Assembly (NCBI GenBank): GCA_964350695.1
Contig: CAYGKM010000016.1
Location: 1 to 31,331, forward strand
Source: TMED27 sp964350695
GTDB lineage: Bacteria; Pseudomonadota; Alphaproteobacteria; Micavibrionales; Micavibrionaceae
Direction of reading: 5' to 3'
Length of the DNA: 31,331 nucleotides
Position numbers and translations under genes: made by a program. This document shows positions 7,884 to 14,648 of this stretch, piece after piece (within the stretch, counting starts at the first letter, position 1; every line of letters begins with the position of its first letter). Under the pieces are notes generated by a model, which had not been told where the DNA came from, did not search any database, and saw only the letters and a list, made by a program, of their open reading frames with translations.

Positions 7884-8240
7884 TTATGATTTCGGCCCGT
7901 GTTCGGTGTTGCCGTACTCGCGGCCATGTTCGTCCCAGATTTTGATGGCTTCATCCCATGTCGGCATCACATCTGTTTGGTAGCTATGAACTTTGCCGTT
8001 TCCTATGCGGGGCAGGGCTTTCATGGCGGCGATATGATAGGGGTGCATCACAAAGCGCTTCATATCCTCTTCGCTTTTCCAGGCCGTCATTGTAAACAAA
8101 ACCCCTTTGCGCTTGTAAAAGCGGATTTTAAGATTACCGCTATTTTGGCATGCGGCAATCGTAGCCATAAAAACATGTTTATAAAACAAAGGCCTGCGTC
8201 GCCATGTAATTTTCAAAAATCCCGTAATCGCAACATGCAC
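7884..8240 (-). CDS. Small ferredoxin-like (dimeric alpha+beta barrel) protein
   Basis: This 118-residue protein starts with GTG 6 bases after the murA stop, with AAGAAGG in the murA tail as a possible ribosome site. The pattern FTMTAWKSEEDMKRFVMHPYHIAAMKALPRIGNGKVHSYQ falls in two adjoining parts and resembles ABM/DUF3291-type proteins: a strand ending in W, a helix with F and H, then a return strand. That suggests a dimeric alpha+beta barrel, by inference. The first 30 residues are basic and less structured, so an internal start cannot be excluded. The function is unknown. The murA-linked position is occupied by a different small protein (DUF2948) in many alphaproteobacteria. Confidence 0.7.
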   Translation of the reverse strand: MHVAITGFLKITWRRRPLFYKHVFMATIAACQNSGNLKIRFYKRKGVLFTMTAWKSEEDMKRFVMHPYHIAAMKALPRIGNGKVHSYQTDVMPTWDEAIKIWDEHGREYGNTEHGPKS

Positions 8241-8246
8241 GTTTTA

Positions 8247-9620
8247 TTAAGCCTTCTTGATATTTGCGCCTACGCCGCCGAGCTTGCCAACGATGTCTTC
8301 ATAGCCGCGCTCAAGGTGATAGATGCGGTTCACGGTGGTTTCGCCTTCCGCCACCAAGCCGGCCAACACAAGCGCAACAGAGGCACGCAGATCCGTTGCC
8401 ATCACTTCCGCGCCTTTAAGCTGGTTCACGCCGCGCACAATCGCGCTGTTTCCCTGTACGGAGATATTCGCGCCCATGCGGTTCAGCTCCGGCACATGCA
8501 TAAATCTGTTTTCAAAGATGGTTTCTGTGACCATACCTGCGCCTTCGGCAACCGTCAGCATCGCCATGAACTGCGCTTGCAGGTCTGTCGGGAAGCCGGG
8601 GTGCGGTTCTGTCATGATATCAATGGCTTGCAGCGGAGTGTTCGGATCGCGGTGAACGATGATATCATCGCCCTCTTGATCAATGTCGATTCCCGTTTGT
8701 GAAAGATGGCCGCAAGCCGCGCTCAAATGGGAAATACGGGCATTTTGAAGACGCACCGTCCCGCCTGCCATCGCGGCGGCAACCATGTATGTTCCGGTTT
8801 CGATACGGTCAGGCACAATAGAGTGATGCGCGCCGTGCATATGGGGCACGCCCTCGATACGGATCGTGTCGGTTCCAAGGCCTTCAATCTTCGCGCCCAT
8901 TTTAATCAGACATTCGCCGAGATCGGTAATTTCAGGCTCACGCGCGGCGTTTGCAAGGATGGTTTCACCCTTCGCCAAGGCCGCCGCCATCATCAAATTT
9001 TCTGTCGCGCCAACAGATACTTTCGGGAACATAATCTTGCCGCCGACAAGCCCGCCCGCAGGAGCCTTCGCGTTGATATATCCCTCATCAAGGATAATTT
9101 CCGCGCCCAATTCTTCCAAAGCCTTGATATGCATATCGACGGGGCGCGTCCCAATCGCGCAGCCACCGGGAAGCGACACCTTCGCCTCTCCGAATCGCGC
9201 CAAGAGCGGCCCGAGCACAAGGATCGAGCCGCGCATTTTGCGCACAATATCGTATGGCGCGGTTTGCGTATGAATAGCCGAGGCATTAATCGCCATCAAA
9301 TCGCCTTCGCGCTTCACGGCGGTGCCGAGATATTCCAGCAATTCGGTTTGGCTGCGCATATCACGCAAAGAATTCGGAGAATTTTCGAAATACACGGATT
9401 CATCGGTCAGCAATGCCGCGCACATAAGCTTAAGCGCGCAGTTTTTTGCGCCGCTAATGGGGATCGTGCCGTTGAGCGCTTTGCCGCCTGTGACTTTGAT
9501 CTTGTCCAGAGACGACGATGCGGGGGCAGCGTCGGCGCTTTCGAGCGATTTAAAGCCGCGGGAGCGTAACGCCTCGCTGTCCCATATATTTGCCGGATCT
9601 GTCTGCATAACTGGTTTCAC
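8247..9620 (-). CDS. murA: UDP-N-acetylglucosamine 1-carboxyvinyltransferase (MurA) with N-terminal extension
   Basis: MurA transfers enolpyruvate from PEP to UDP-GlcNAc, the first committed step of peptidoglycan synthesis. DKIKVTGGKALNGTIPISGA is the normal family N terminus, with the SGAKN lysine. The loop LPGGCAIGTRPVDMHI holds the fosfomycin-target cysteine, and LRASVALVLAGL is near the C terminus. From DKIKV onward the protein is about 419 residues, the usual length. It is preceded by about 38 extra residues rich in Ala, Ser and Asp. I chose GTG at 9620 because AAGGAAG lies 8 bases upstream; ATG at 9608 is the alternative. Either start lies inside the 3' end of dcd in another frame. Confidence 0.93.
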   Translation of the reverse strand: MKPVMQTDPANIWDSEALRSRGFKSLESADAAPASSSLDKIKVTGGKALNGTIPISGAKNCALKLMCAALLTDESVYFENSPNSLRDMRSQTELLEYLGTAVKREGDLMAINASAIHTQTAPYDIVRKMRGSILVLGPLLARFGEAKVSLPGGCAIGTRPVDMHIKALEELGAEIILDEGYINAKAPAGGLVGGKIMFPKVSVGATENLMMAAALAKGETILANAAREPEITDLGECLIKMGAKIEGLGTDTIRIEGVPHMHGAHHSIVPDRIETGTYMVAAAMAGGTVRLQNARISHLSAACGHLSQTGIDIDQEGDDIIVHRDPNTPLQAIDIMTEPHPGFPTDLQAQFMAMLTVAEGAGMVTETIFENRFMHVPELNRMGANISVQGNSAIVRGVNQLKGAEVMATDLRASVALVLAGLVAEGETTVNRIYHLERGYEDIVGKLGGVGANIKKA

Positions 9621-10170
9621 AAGGGGTGCTTCCTTTAAAAAACAAAAACTGTGCAATGCCTTCATTGGCGTAAACACGTGCGGGGAGCGGCGTGGTGTTG
9701 GAAATCTCCAACGTCACATGGCCTTCCCAGCCCGGCTCCAGCGGCGTGACGTTCACAATAAGGCCACAACGCGCATATGTGCTTTTCCCAAGGCAAATCA
9801 CCAGAACATCTTTCGGGATGCGGAAATACTCGACCGTATGAGTAAGCACGAAGCTGTTGGGAGGTATTACGCAAATATCAGTGGTTCTGTCAACAAAACT
9901 CTGATCGGAGAACTCTTTCGGATCGACCATTGCGTTGTCTACATTGGTGAAAATCTTGAAATCAGGGGCGCAGCGCGCATCATATCCATAAGAAGACAGC
10001 CCGTAAGAAATATTGCCCTCACGCTTTTGCTTTTCAACGAAAGGCTCGATCATTCCTTCATTCAGCGCAAGCGCGCGAATCTGGTGGTCGGCCAATATCC
10101 CCGGCGGCTGCGCTGCCAAGGCGGCGATCTCTTCAAAGTTTTGGGGTTTTTTATCTTTAACAGCAGCCAT
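9550..10170 (-). CDS. dcd: dCTP deaminase
   Basis: The 206-residue enzyme deaminates dCTP to dUTP for thymidylate synthesis. Recognisable are ISYGLSSYGYDAR, the active-site segment GKSTYARCGL, TPLEPGWEGHVTLEISN with the catalytic Glu near 155, and the trimer-closing tail GKYMGQRGVTLPRL. It is about 20 residues longer at the N terminus than many homologues. AAGGA stands about 8 bases upstream of the chosen ATG. Its 5' end overlaps the small basic ORF by 14 bases, and its 3' end overlaps murA by about 60-70 bases, so the three genes form a compressed transcript. Confidence 0.95.
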   Translation of the reverse strand: MAAVKDKKPQNFEEIAALAAQPPGILADHQIRALALNEGMIEPFVEKQKREGNISYGLSSYGYDARCAPDFKIFTNVDNAMVDPKEFSDQSFVDRTTDICVIPPNSFVLTHTVEYFRIPKDVLVICLGKSTYARCGLIVNVTPLEPGWEGHVTLEISNTTPLPARVYANEGIAQFLFFKGSTPCETSYADRSGKYMGQRGVTLPRL

Positions 10171-10315
10171 CGTCTTTATCCTTACTCATATTTTCTTTAC
10201 GCTCAGCATTCTTCCCGGCTTTTTTATCCGCCGCAAGCTCCTTACGCTTGCGAAGATTTGCGCGCAAAGCAGCGGCACGCTTATCAAGTTTGTCTTGAGA
10301 TTGTTTTGCTGACAT
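10157..10315 (-). CDS. Small basic helical protein (52 residues)
   Basis: An ATG at 10315 opens a 52-codon frame ending in TAA at 10157, overlapping the dcd start by 14 bases. The product is mostly Lys, Arg and Ala: it begins MSAKQSQDKLDKRAAALRAN, continues with LRKRKELAAD and KKAGKNAERK, and ends DDGCC. It is predicted to be a single long charged helix. No strong ribosome site is visible (GTGG close to the ATG). A plausible promoter lies just upstream (TTGCCC, 18 bases, TAAGAT). The overlap with dcd and the biased composition favour a real gene, but a leader peptide or chance frame is possible. Confidence 0.55.
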   Translation of the reverse strand: MSAKQSQDKLDKRAAALRANLRKRKELAADKKAGKNAERKENMSKDKDDGCC

Positions 10316-10434
10316 ACCACTTTTTTTCTGTTTAATGGAACTATCTTAAGCGTCGAGCGTTTATCGGGGCAAGAACCATTGCTCAATCAATGCTCTTTTA
10401 TCAACAAGCCAAAATATTTAAATCAGGAGATACT

Positions 10435-11058
10435 ATGAAAAAATTATTACTCACTGCGACATGCAGCATCGCGTTGATCGCAGGCGCATCGCAGGCTAAC
10501 GCCCAAAACGCGATGGATCGCACATTCACCGGCCCTTATGTGGGTGTTCAAGGTGGATATTCAATGTCTGACGCGGATACAGCCGTGGGCGATTTAGACC
10601 TCAATGGCGGCGATTATGGCGTTTTTGTTGGGTTTCAAGCCGACACACTGTTTGACAACACGGTTAATAAAACAGGTTTAGGCCTCACAGGGGCACTCGA
10701 ATTTGATTACAACTGGTCAACAGCCGACGATACTCTCGGCAATATTAATGTTGAAAAAGACCATGACTGGGGCGTGAGCTTCCGTCCGGGTCTGGCTGTG
10801 ATTAATGAGGTAACGCCGTTTGACTGGAATCCGTATGGTATCGTCGGATATCGTCAGGCCGAATATGAAGCCAATGTACCGGGCATCGCCTCTGGCGAGG
10901 AAAGCTATCACGGGCTTGAACTTGGTATAGGCGCAGAGCTCATTTCCTACGACCAAGTCGGTGTGCGCGTTGAATACTCACACACATGGTACGGCGAAGA
11001 AAACGGCATCGACCCGTCTGAAAACGACTTCATGGTCGGTTTGGCTTACCACTTCTAG
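10435..11058 (+). CDS. Outer-membrane beta-barrel protein
   Basis: The 207-residue precursor has a clear signal peptide (MKKLLLTATCSIALIAGASQ, cleavage after ANA near residue 23). The mature domain opens with GPYVGVQGGYSM and contains alternating amphipathic strands. It ends VGLAYHF, with the terminal Phe that the Bam machinery recognises. Size and pattern fit the 8-stranded OmpA-like/opacity-porin barrels common in alphaproteobacteria. AGGAG lies 5 bases ahead of the ATG; an in-frame upstream start at 10390 would bury the signal peptide and is rejected. A strong terminator follows the stop codon. The precise role is unknown. Confidence 0.88.
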   Translation: MKKLLLTATCSIALIAGASQANAQNAMDRTFTGPYVGVQGGYSMSDADTAVGDLDLNGGDYGVFVGFQADTLFDNTVNKTGLGLTGALEFDYNWSTADDTLGNINVEKDHDWGVSFRPGLAVINEVTPFDWNPYGIVGYRQAEYEANVPGIASGEESYHGLELGIGAELISYDQVGVRVEYSHTWYGEENGIDPSENDFMVGLAYHF

Positions 11059-11092
11059 GGGCGGCAAGCACACAACCCAGATAATATTTATG

Positions 11093-11121
11093 AAAGGCGG
11101 AGCTTATGGCTTCGCCTTTTT
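11093..11121 (+). terminator. Rho-independent terminator of the beta-barrel gene
   Basis: AAAGGCGGAGC (11093-11103) pairs with GCTTCGCCTTT (11109-11119), one G-T wobble, loop TTATG, followed by T residues. It is 35 bases beyond the stop codon. Confidence 0.85.
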
Positions 11122-11139
11122 CATGCGCCCAAAGTGATT

Positions 11140-11169
11140 TTTACACTTGAAGCACGCCCTTTCTATGAT
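11140..11169 (+). promoter_or_regulatory. Promoter of tRNA-Thr
   Basis: -35 TTTACA (11140-11145), an 18-base spacer and -10 TATGAT (11164-11169) end 21 bases before the tRNA. Confidence 0.5.
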
Positions 11170-11190
11170 GTATGCCTATCAGACATTTTA

Positions 11191-11265
11191 GCCGCGGTAG
11201 CTCAGTGGTAGAGCGCGTCATTGGTAATGACGAGGTCGAGAGTTCAATTCTCTCTCGTGGCACCA
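11191..11265 (+). tRNA. tRNA-Thr (GGT)
   Basis: Cloverleaf: acceptor GCCGCGG/TCGTGGC with G-T wobbles, D arm GCTC-AGTGGTA-GAGC, anticodon stem CGTCA/TGACG with loop TTGGTAA (anticodon GGT), T arm GAGAG-TTCAATT-CTCTC, and an encoded CCA. An AT-richer patch of hypothetical genes begins directly downstream. Confidence 0.96.
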
Positions 11266-11424
11266 TTTTTCGTTAGCGAGAAATAATAAAAACACCTTAT
11301 GCAGATTTGCGCGCAACAAAAATCATGCCCGCGCCCCCGAAATCATAGCTCTTTTACCCCTAAACATACGCCTGCGCCGTCCCTACACGCGCCGTCTCTG
11401 CTCTCTCACGGCCCACCCAAGCGC

Positions 11425-11490
11425 ACATTCAATACGAATCGTTTTTGTTGCAAAGTATTTCCATTTTGTGTTACGGTCCGTATTGAATGT
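11425..11490 (+). repeat. 12-bp perfect inverted repeat upstream of secreted-protein gene
   Basis: ACATTCAATACG (11425-11436) and its exact reverse complement CGTATTGAATGT (11479-11490) flank 42 bases. Arm centres are 54 bases apart, about five helical turns. The right arm ends 33 bases before the ATG at 11524. The spacer holds a possible -35 TTGCAA (11448-11453). It could be a paired operator or an RNA hairpin; I cannot tell which. Confidence 0.7.
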
Positions 11491-11523
11491 TAAGACTTTA
11501 TTAAGATTTAGAGACTCATTGCG

Positions 11524-12027
11524 ATGGCAAACCCGATAAAAGCAGGACTAGCAGCGCTCGCGTTAACAACTTTGCCGTTCGCGGGAGCGGCGCATGCTGA
11601 GGACGCCCCTCAAGTTGCAGCAGTTGCAGCCACTAGTTCTGCCGTTCCTGTAAAATCCGCATCAGGCGTCTCTGAAGAAACTATTATTATGGGAGCCTCT
11701 GTTGCATCACGAGATGGTCAGGCAATTGTTTATTATGGCGAAGACCAAAATATTGTAGATGCCATATCTAGAGGTGCTAACTCAGCAAAAAGTGATGCGA
11801 ATCTTCCTGTTAAATATATTATCTTGGCCGACCCTAAAGAAGAAGTATGGAGCGGAAAGTATTTAATTGTTCCTTCACATCAGATTGAAATTTATACAAA
11901 CGGCCAAAAAACAACAACAGTTGATAACCCAGACATAGAAATTCAGTTTGAATTAAATGGCATTTTAAGCAATGACTTACAAAGGCTTACTCAGGCTAGT
12001 TATTCTGTGCCTGAGCAGGGCCTATAA
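11524..12027 (+). CDS. Secreted hypothetical protein
   Basis: The 167-residue precursor has a Sec signal peptide (MANPIKAGLAALALTTLPFA with cleavage after AHA near 25). It is followed by an Ala/Val/Ser-rich linker and then a small domain with alternating strands and helices (EETIIMGASVASRDGQAIVY, NLPVKYIILADPKEEVW, YLIVPSHQIEIYTNG). I do not recognise a family. No strong Shine-Dalgarno sequence is visible (AGAG about 11 bases upstream). A and T content is clearly higher than in the neighbouring core genes. The last 32 bases overlap, tail to tail, the 3' end of the next gene on the opposite strand. Confidence 0.72.
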   Translation: MANPIKAGLAALALTTLPFAGAAHAEDAPQVAAVAATSSAVPVKSASGVSEETIIMGASVASRDGQAIVYYGEDQNIVDAISRGANSAKSDANLPVKYIILADPKEEVWSGKYLIVPSHQIEIYTNGQKTTTVDNPDIEIQFELNGILSNDLQRLTQASYSVPEQGL

Positions 12028-12985
12028 CAATCTTATTTTCTGATGACACTTTAGGCGCTACGCCCTCATCAACCTTTTTATCAGATACATTTGAAAATTC
12101 ATTTCTGGCGTCGCCTTTGGCAAAGGGATTAGATGTACCCAAGGCAGGACTAGCTTCGACTTTCTGAGGATCATCAAGAAAACTTAATAGAAAATCTTGA
12201 TCCTCACCATCCAAACCCGAACTCACTACAGCGGTTCTAATGACTTCATCTTCTGATAAAGACAATGTTGTGCCAACAACTTCTGCCTCACCATATGATT
12301 TAACTTCAAAAAACTCTTTTAATTCACGATCATCAAAGCCCGATAATTGTTTAGCATTTTCAATGGATACATTCTCTTTTTCTTTTAATTCTTCTAAAGT
12401 TACCTCGGTTTGTCTTTTTTCTGTCCTTACAAACTCTAAAACCTCTGATAAGGCCTCCGGATCTGTTCTATCCACGCTCCTACCATAATTTTCTTCAAAC
12501 TCTTTAACAGCCGCTTCAGCATCTGCGTCTTGAAGGGAGCCGTCAGGATTAAGTGCTACCTCACCGCCGTTCTCAATAGACTCAATAACGCCCGTGAGCG
12601 CTTCCTCATAACGATCTAATTTTTCTAGCCTATCTGTATTTTCCTTAATTTTTTGTTGTGTCGACTTGATATCATCAATCATCAGCAAGAACGCGACATC
12701 TATCCCGCCGCCAGCCTTGCCTTGCTCCTTCAGACGCTCAAGAAGCTTTCTCTGATGCTCGCTGAATTGACCGCTACGCGCGATCAAGCCCTCATGCGTT
12801 CCAAAAACTTCGTCGCGTTCTTGGTTCCGAGCCAAAGCTCCAGGCATATCTTGATACAACTTTTGGATTTCAGCCGAGCTCAGATTACCGCTGGCTTTGG
12901 GGCCAAACACATTCACAAGCTCACGCTGGCTGATCGCCAAGCCTTCGCTTTTTATTGCGTCTAATGTCTTATTTGATGTTTCCAT
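11996..12985 (-). CDS. Hypothetical coiled-coil protein
   Basis: The 329-residue acidic protein lacks a signal peptide and membrane segments. Charged helices dominate: DDIKSTQQKIKENTDRLEKL near 105 and TEVTLEELKEKENVSIENAK near 195 look like coiled coils. The N-terminal third contains ISQRELVNVFGPKASGNLSS and a polar C-terminal tail ends AQAQNN. I do not recognise the family. GGGGAG stands 10 bases before the ATG. Composition is AT-rich compared with murA or glpK. Its 3' end overlaps the secreted-protein gene by 32 bases; together with the adjacent tRNA-Thr this looks like an accessory patch. Confidence 0.75.
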   Translation of the reverse strand: METSNKTLDAIKSEGLAISQRELVNVFGPKASGNLSSAEIQKLYQDMPGALARNQERDEVFGTHEGLIARSGQFSEHQRKLLERLKEQGKAGGGIDVAFLLMIDDIKSTQQKIKENTDRLEKLDRYEEALTGVIESIENGGEVALNPDGSLQDADAEAAVKEFEENYGRSVDRTDPEALSEVLEFVRTEKRQTEVTLEELKEKENVSIENAKQLSGFDDRELKEFFEVKSYGEAEVVGTTLSLSEDEVIRTAVVSSGLDGEDQDFLLSFLDDPQKVEASPALGTSNPFAKGDARNEFSNVSDKKVDEGVAPKVSSENKIVIGPAQAQNN

Positions 12986-13032
12986 CCCACACGTCTCCCC
13001 TTATGCCTTGCCTCTTTTCGGGCTTTGGCGCT

Positions 13033-13088
13033 CAAGCAGCTTTTTGCCTGCTCGGTTGGTTAATTATTCAAGTGCAAACAGCTTTTTG
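13033..13088 (-). repeat. Pair of 14-bp direct repeats upstream of the coiled-coil gene
   Basis: CAAGCAGCTTTTTG (13033-13046) and CAAACAGCTTTTTG (13075-13088) differ at one base and are offset by exactly 42 bases, about four helical turns. They sit 48-103 bases upstream of the coiled-coil gene, where operator sites would be expected. Confidence 0.5.
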
Positions 13089-13261
13089 TGAAACCCACAA
13101 TGCTGATTGCAAGCTTAGTATACGAATCTTTGTTTAAAAAATTATGTAAATTACAACGGATTTTATTTGAATTTATCTCAAATTTTATCTATCAAAAATC
13201 CGATCCGTGGCCCGCCCACAAAACAGAAATCTTCCCCCTTCCCTCTCCCCCAAAAACCGCT

Positions 13262-13267
13262 TATTCT
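13262..13267 (+). promoter_or_regulatory. -10 box placed for a leaderless mRNA
   Basis: TATTCT (13262-13267) is followed by 7 bases and then the ATG at 13275. The -35 region is poor (TTCCCT). Same geometry as at 94-99, 777-782 and 29892-29897. Confidence 0.4.
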
Positions 13268-13274
13268 GTTCTGC

Positions 13275-13658
13275 ATGAACACCACAGAAACATTCAAATC
13301 CGCAGAGCGCATCATCACCCAAGGGGACGAGGCCGAAAAAGCCTTCATGATCCTTTCAGGCAGCGTAAGAGTCTTCCTCGAGGAAGGCAGCAAAACCATT
13401 GAATTGGCCAAACTGGGTGAAGACCAAATCTTCGGCGAAAGCGCCATCTTCAGCGGGGAGCCTTACGGCGCCAATGTCGAGGCCCTCGAAGATACGGAAT
13501 TAATGGTGATCACGCCGGAAAGCTTTAACAAGATGCTCGGCTCCGCCGACCCCATCATCCGCGCCCTGCTCCACATGGTGATTGCGCGCCTGAAAAAAAC
13601 CAACGAAGCCTTGCTGAAAAGCGAAACCCGCGAATTCATGGATATCGTGTTGATCTGA
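13275..13658 (+). CDS. Cyclic nucleotide-binding-fold protein, single domain
   Basis: The 127-residue protein is a stand-alone cNMP-binding beta-roll: ITQGDEAEKAFMILSGSVRV is the strand pair with the conserved glycines, and IFGESAIFSGEPYGANVEAL is the phosphate-binding cassette. In cAMP/cGMP binders the cassette carries Arg-Ser/Thr after the proline (as in CRP); here the segment reads PYGANVEA, so the phosphate-binding Arg is missing. No DNA-binding domain follows; the C-terminal helices (IIRALLHMVIARLKKTNEAL) could form a dimer helix. The start at 13275 fits the fold; an upstream in-frame extension is proline-rich and unlike the family. TATTCT ends 7 bases before the ATG, with no Shine-Dalgarno sequence. 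Confidence 0.8.
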   Translation: MNTTETFKSAERIITQGDEAEKAFMILSGSVRVFLEEGSKTIELAKLGEDQIFGESAIFSGEPYGANVEALEDTELMVITPESFNKMLGSADPIIRALLHMVIARLKKTNEALLKSETREFMDIVLI

Positions 13659-13740
13659 TTTTTTCGCTTTCGCTTGTTTTTTATCAAACGCGTCTTTATC
13701 GAAGCAAAATCAAGGCGGAAACGATGAAAATCGGCAAAGC

Positions 13741-14562
13741 CTAATCGAGAAAGATATCGGCGATCGGTTCTTGATCGGGGTTTAAAGCGTAAGCCGAAAA
13801 ATCACTCACCCCGACCATTTTCAAAATATCTTCATCCGTAAAGCTCTGCCCCGTAGGCGCAGGATTTAGGCGTGCGAGCAAAGCATACACCGCATCCGCC
13901 ACAATCGCCGGTCTGCGCGTCATTGGCGCCATTTGCGGAAAATTCACACGGATCGCATCCGTATCAATCATCGTCGCGGGCCATAAAGTATTGGCCTTAA
14001 TCCCCTGATCCGCATATTCTTTGGCAAACCCAAGCGTCAAAATGCTCATTCCGTATTTCGACAAAGTATAAGCCGGGCTAATCCCCATCCATTTCGACCC
14101 CATATTCACAGGCGGCGACAGCGTCACAATATGCCCCAGATCAGACTTCGCCAGATGCGGCGCACACGCCTGCGCACATGCAAACGTGCCACGCGCATTC
14201 ACATCCATCATCAAATCATACTTCTTCATCGGTGTTTGTTCGCTCGGCGCTACATGTATGGCGCTGGCATTATTTATCAACGCATCAATCCGCCCGAATT
14301 TCTTTAAGGTCGCCTCAATCGCGCCGTCCACGCTTGCCCGCTCCCGCACATCCAGCTTCACCGCCAAAGCCTTGCCGCCCGCCGCTTCGACTTCCGCTGC
14401 AACGCTGTGGATTGTCCCCTCCAATGTCGGATGCGGTTTATCGCTCTTCGCGGCGATAACAACCGATGCCCCTTCCGCCGCCAACTTCAACGCAATCTCG
14501 CGCCCGATACCGCGGCTTCCGCCGGTAATAAAAACAACCTTTTCAGACAAATCGACAGACAA
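13741..14562 (-). CDS. SDR oxidoreductase, HSDL2-like
   Basis: The 273-residue protein is a classical short-chain dehydrogenase/reductase: cofactor motif TGGSRGIG (13-20), NNAS (97-100), catalytic Ser149 in TLSPP, and YTLSK (Tyr165, Lys169). The inserted PHPTLEGTI segment after the second strand and the MGISPAYTLSKYGMS context resemble hydroxysteroid dehydrogenase-like 2 proteins, which lack a firmly known substrate in bacteria. The start appears to be TTG at 14562, with GGGGG about 9 bases upstream. It is divergent from the 3-hydroxybutyrate dehydrogenase gene, with 86 bases between starts, so the two may share control. Confidence 0.85.
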   Translation of the reverse strand: MSVDLSEKVVFITGGSRGIGREIALKLAAEGASVVIAAKSDKPHPTLEGTIHSVAAEVEAAGGKALAVKLDVRERASVDGAIEATLKKFGRIDALINNASAIHVAPSEQTPMKKYDLMMDVNARGTFACAQACAPHLAKSDLGHIVTLSPPVNMGSKWMGISPAYTLSKYGMSILTLGFAKEYADQGIKANTLWPATMIDTDAIRVNFPQMAPMTRRPAIVADAVYALLARLNPAPTGQSFTDEDILKMVGVSDFSAYALNPDQEPIADIFLD

Positions 14563-14590
14563 AACGAAACACCCCCGAATATTTAATCAT

Positions 14591-14618
14591 TAGACAATTA
14601 CACTCATAATTCTATATT
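14591..14618 (+). promoter_or_regulatory. Promoter of 3-hydroxybutyrate dehydrogenase gene
   Basis: -35 TAGACA (14591-14596), a 16-base spacer and -10 TATATT (14613-14618), about 30 bases before the ATG, with AAAGGAG as ribosome site at 14636-14642. Confidence 0.5.
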
Positions 14619-14648
14619 GGAAGCTTCTGATCGCAAAGGAGAAACCCT

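Noticed and set aside
7899..8702. A 267-codon plus-strand frame
   Set aside because: It is antisense to the small alpha+beta protein and the murA 3' end; composition is typical of a shadow frame.
8706..9569. A 287-codon open frame on the plus strand
   Set aside because: It lies antisense to murA, which has full family motifs; the frame has no start signals and an implausible Arg/His-rich product.
11299..11493. A 64-codon frame between tRNA-Thr and the secreted-protein gene
   Set aside because: It runs through the inverted repeat and promoter region, has no ribosome site and a low-complexity product.
11191..13230. Integrated element with attachment sites at tRNA-Thr
   Set aside because: No integrase gene and no second copy of the tRNA 3' end could be found downstream within the AT-rich patch.
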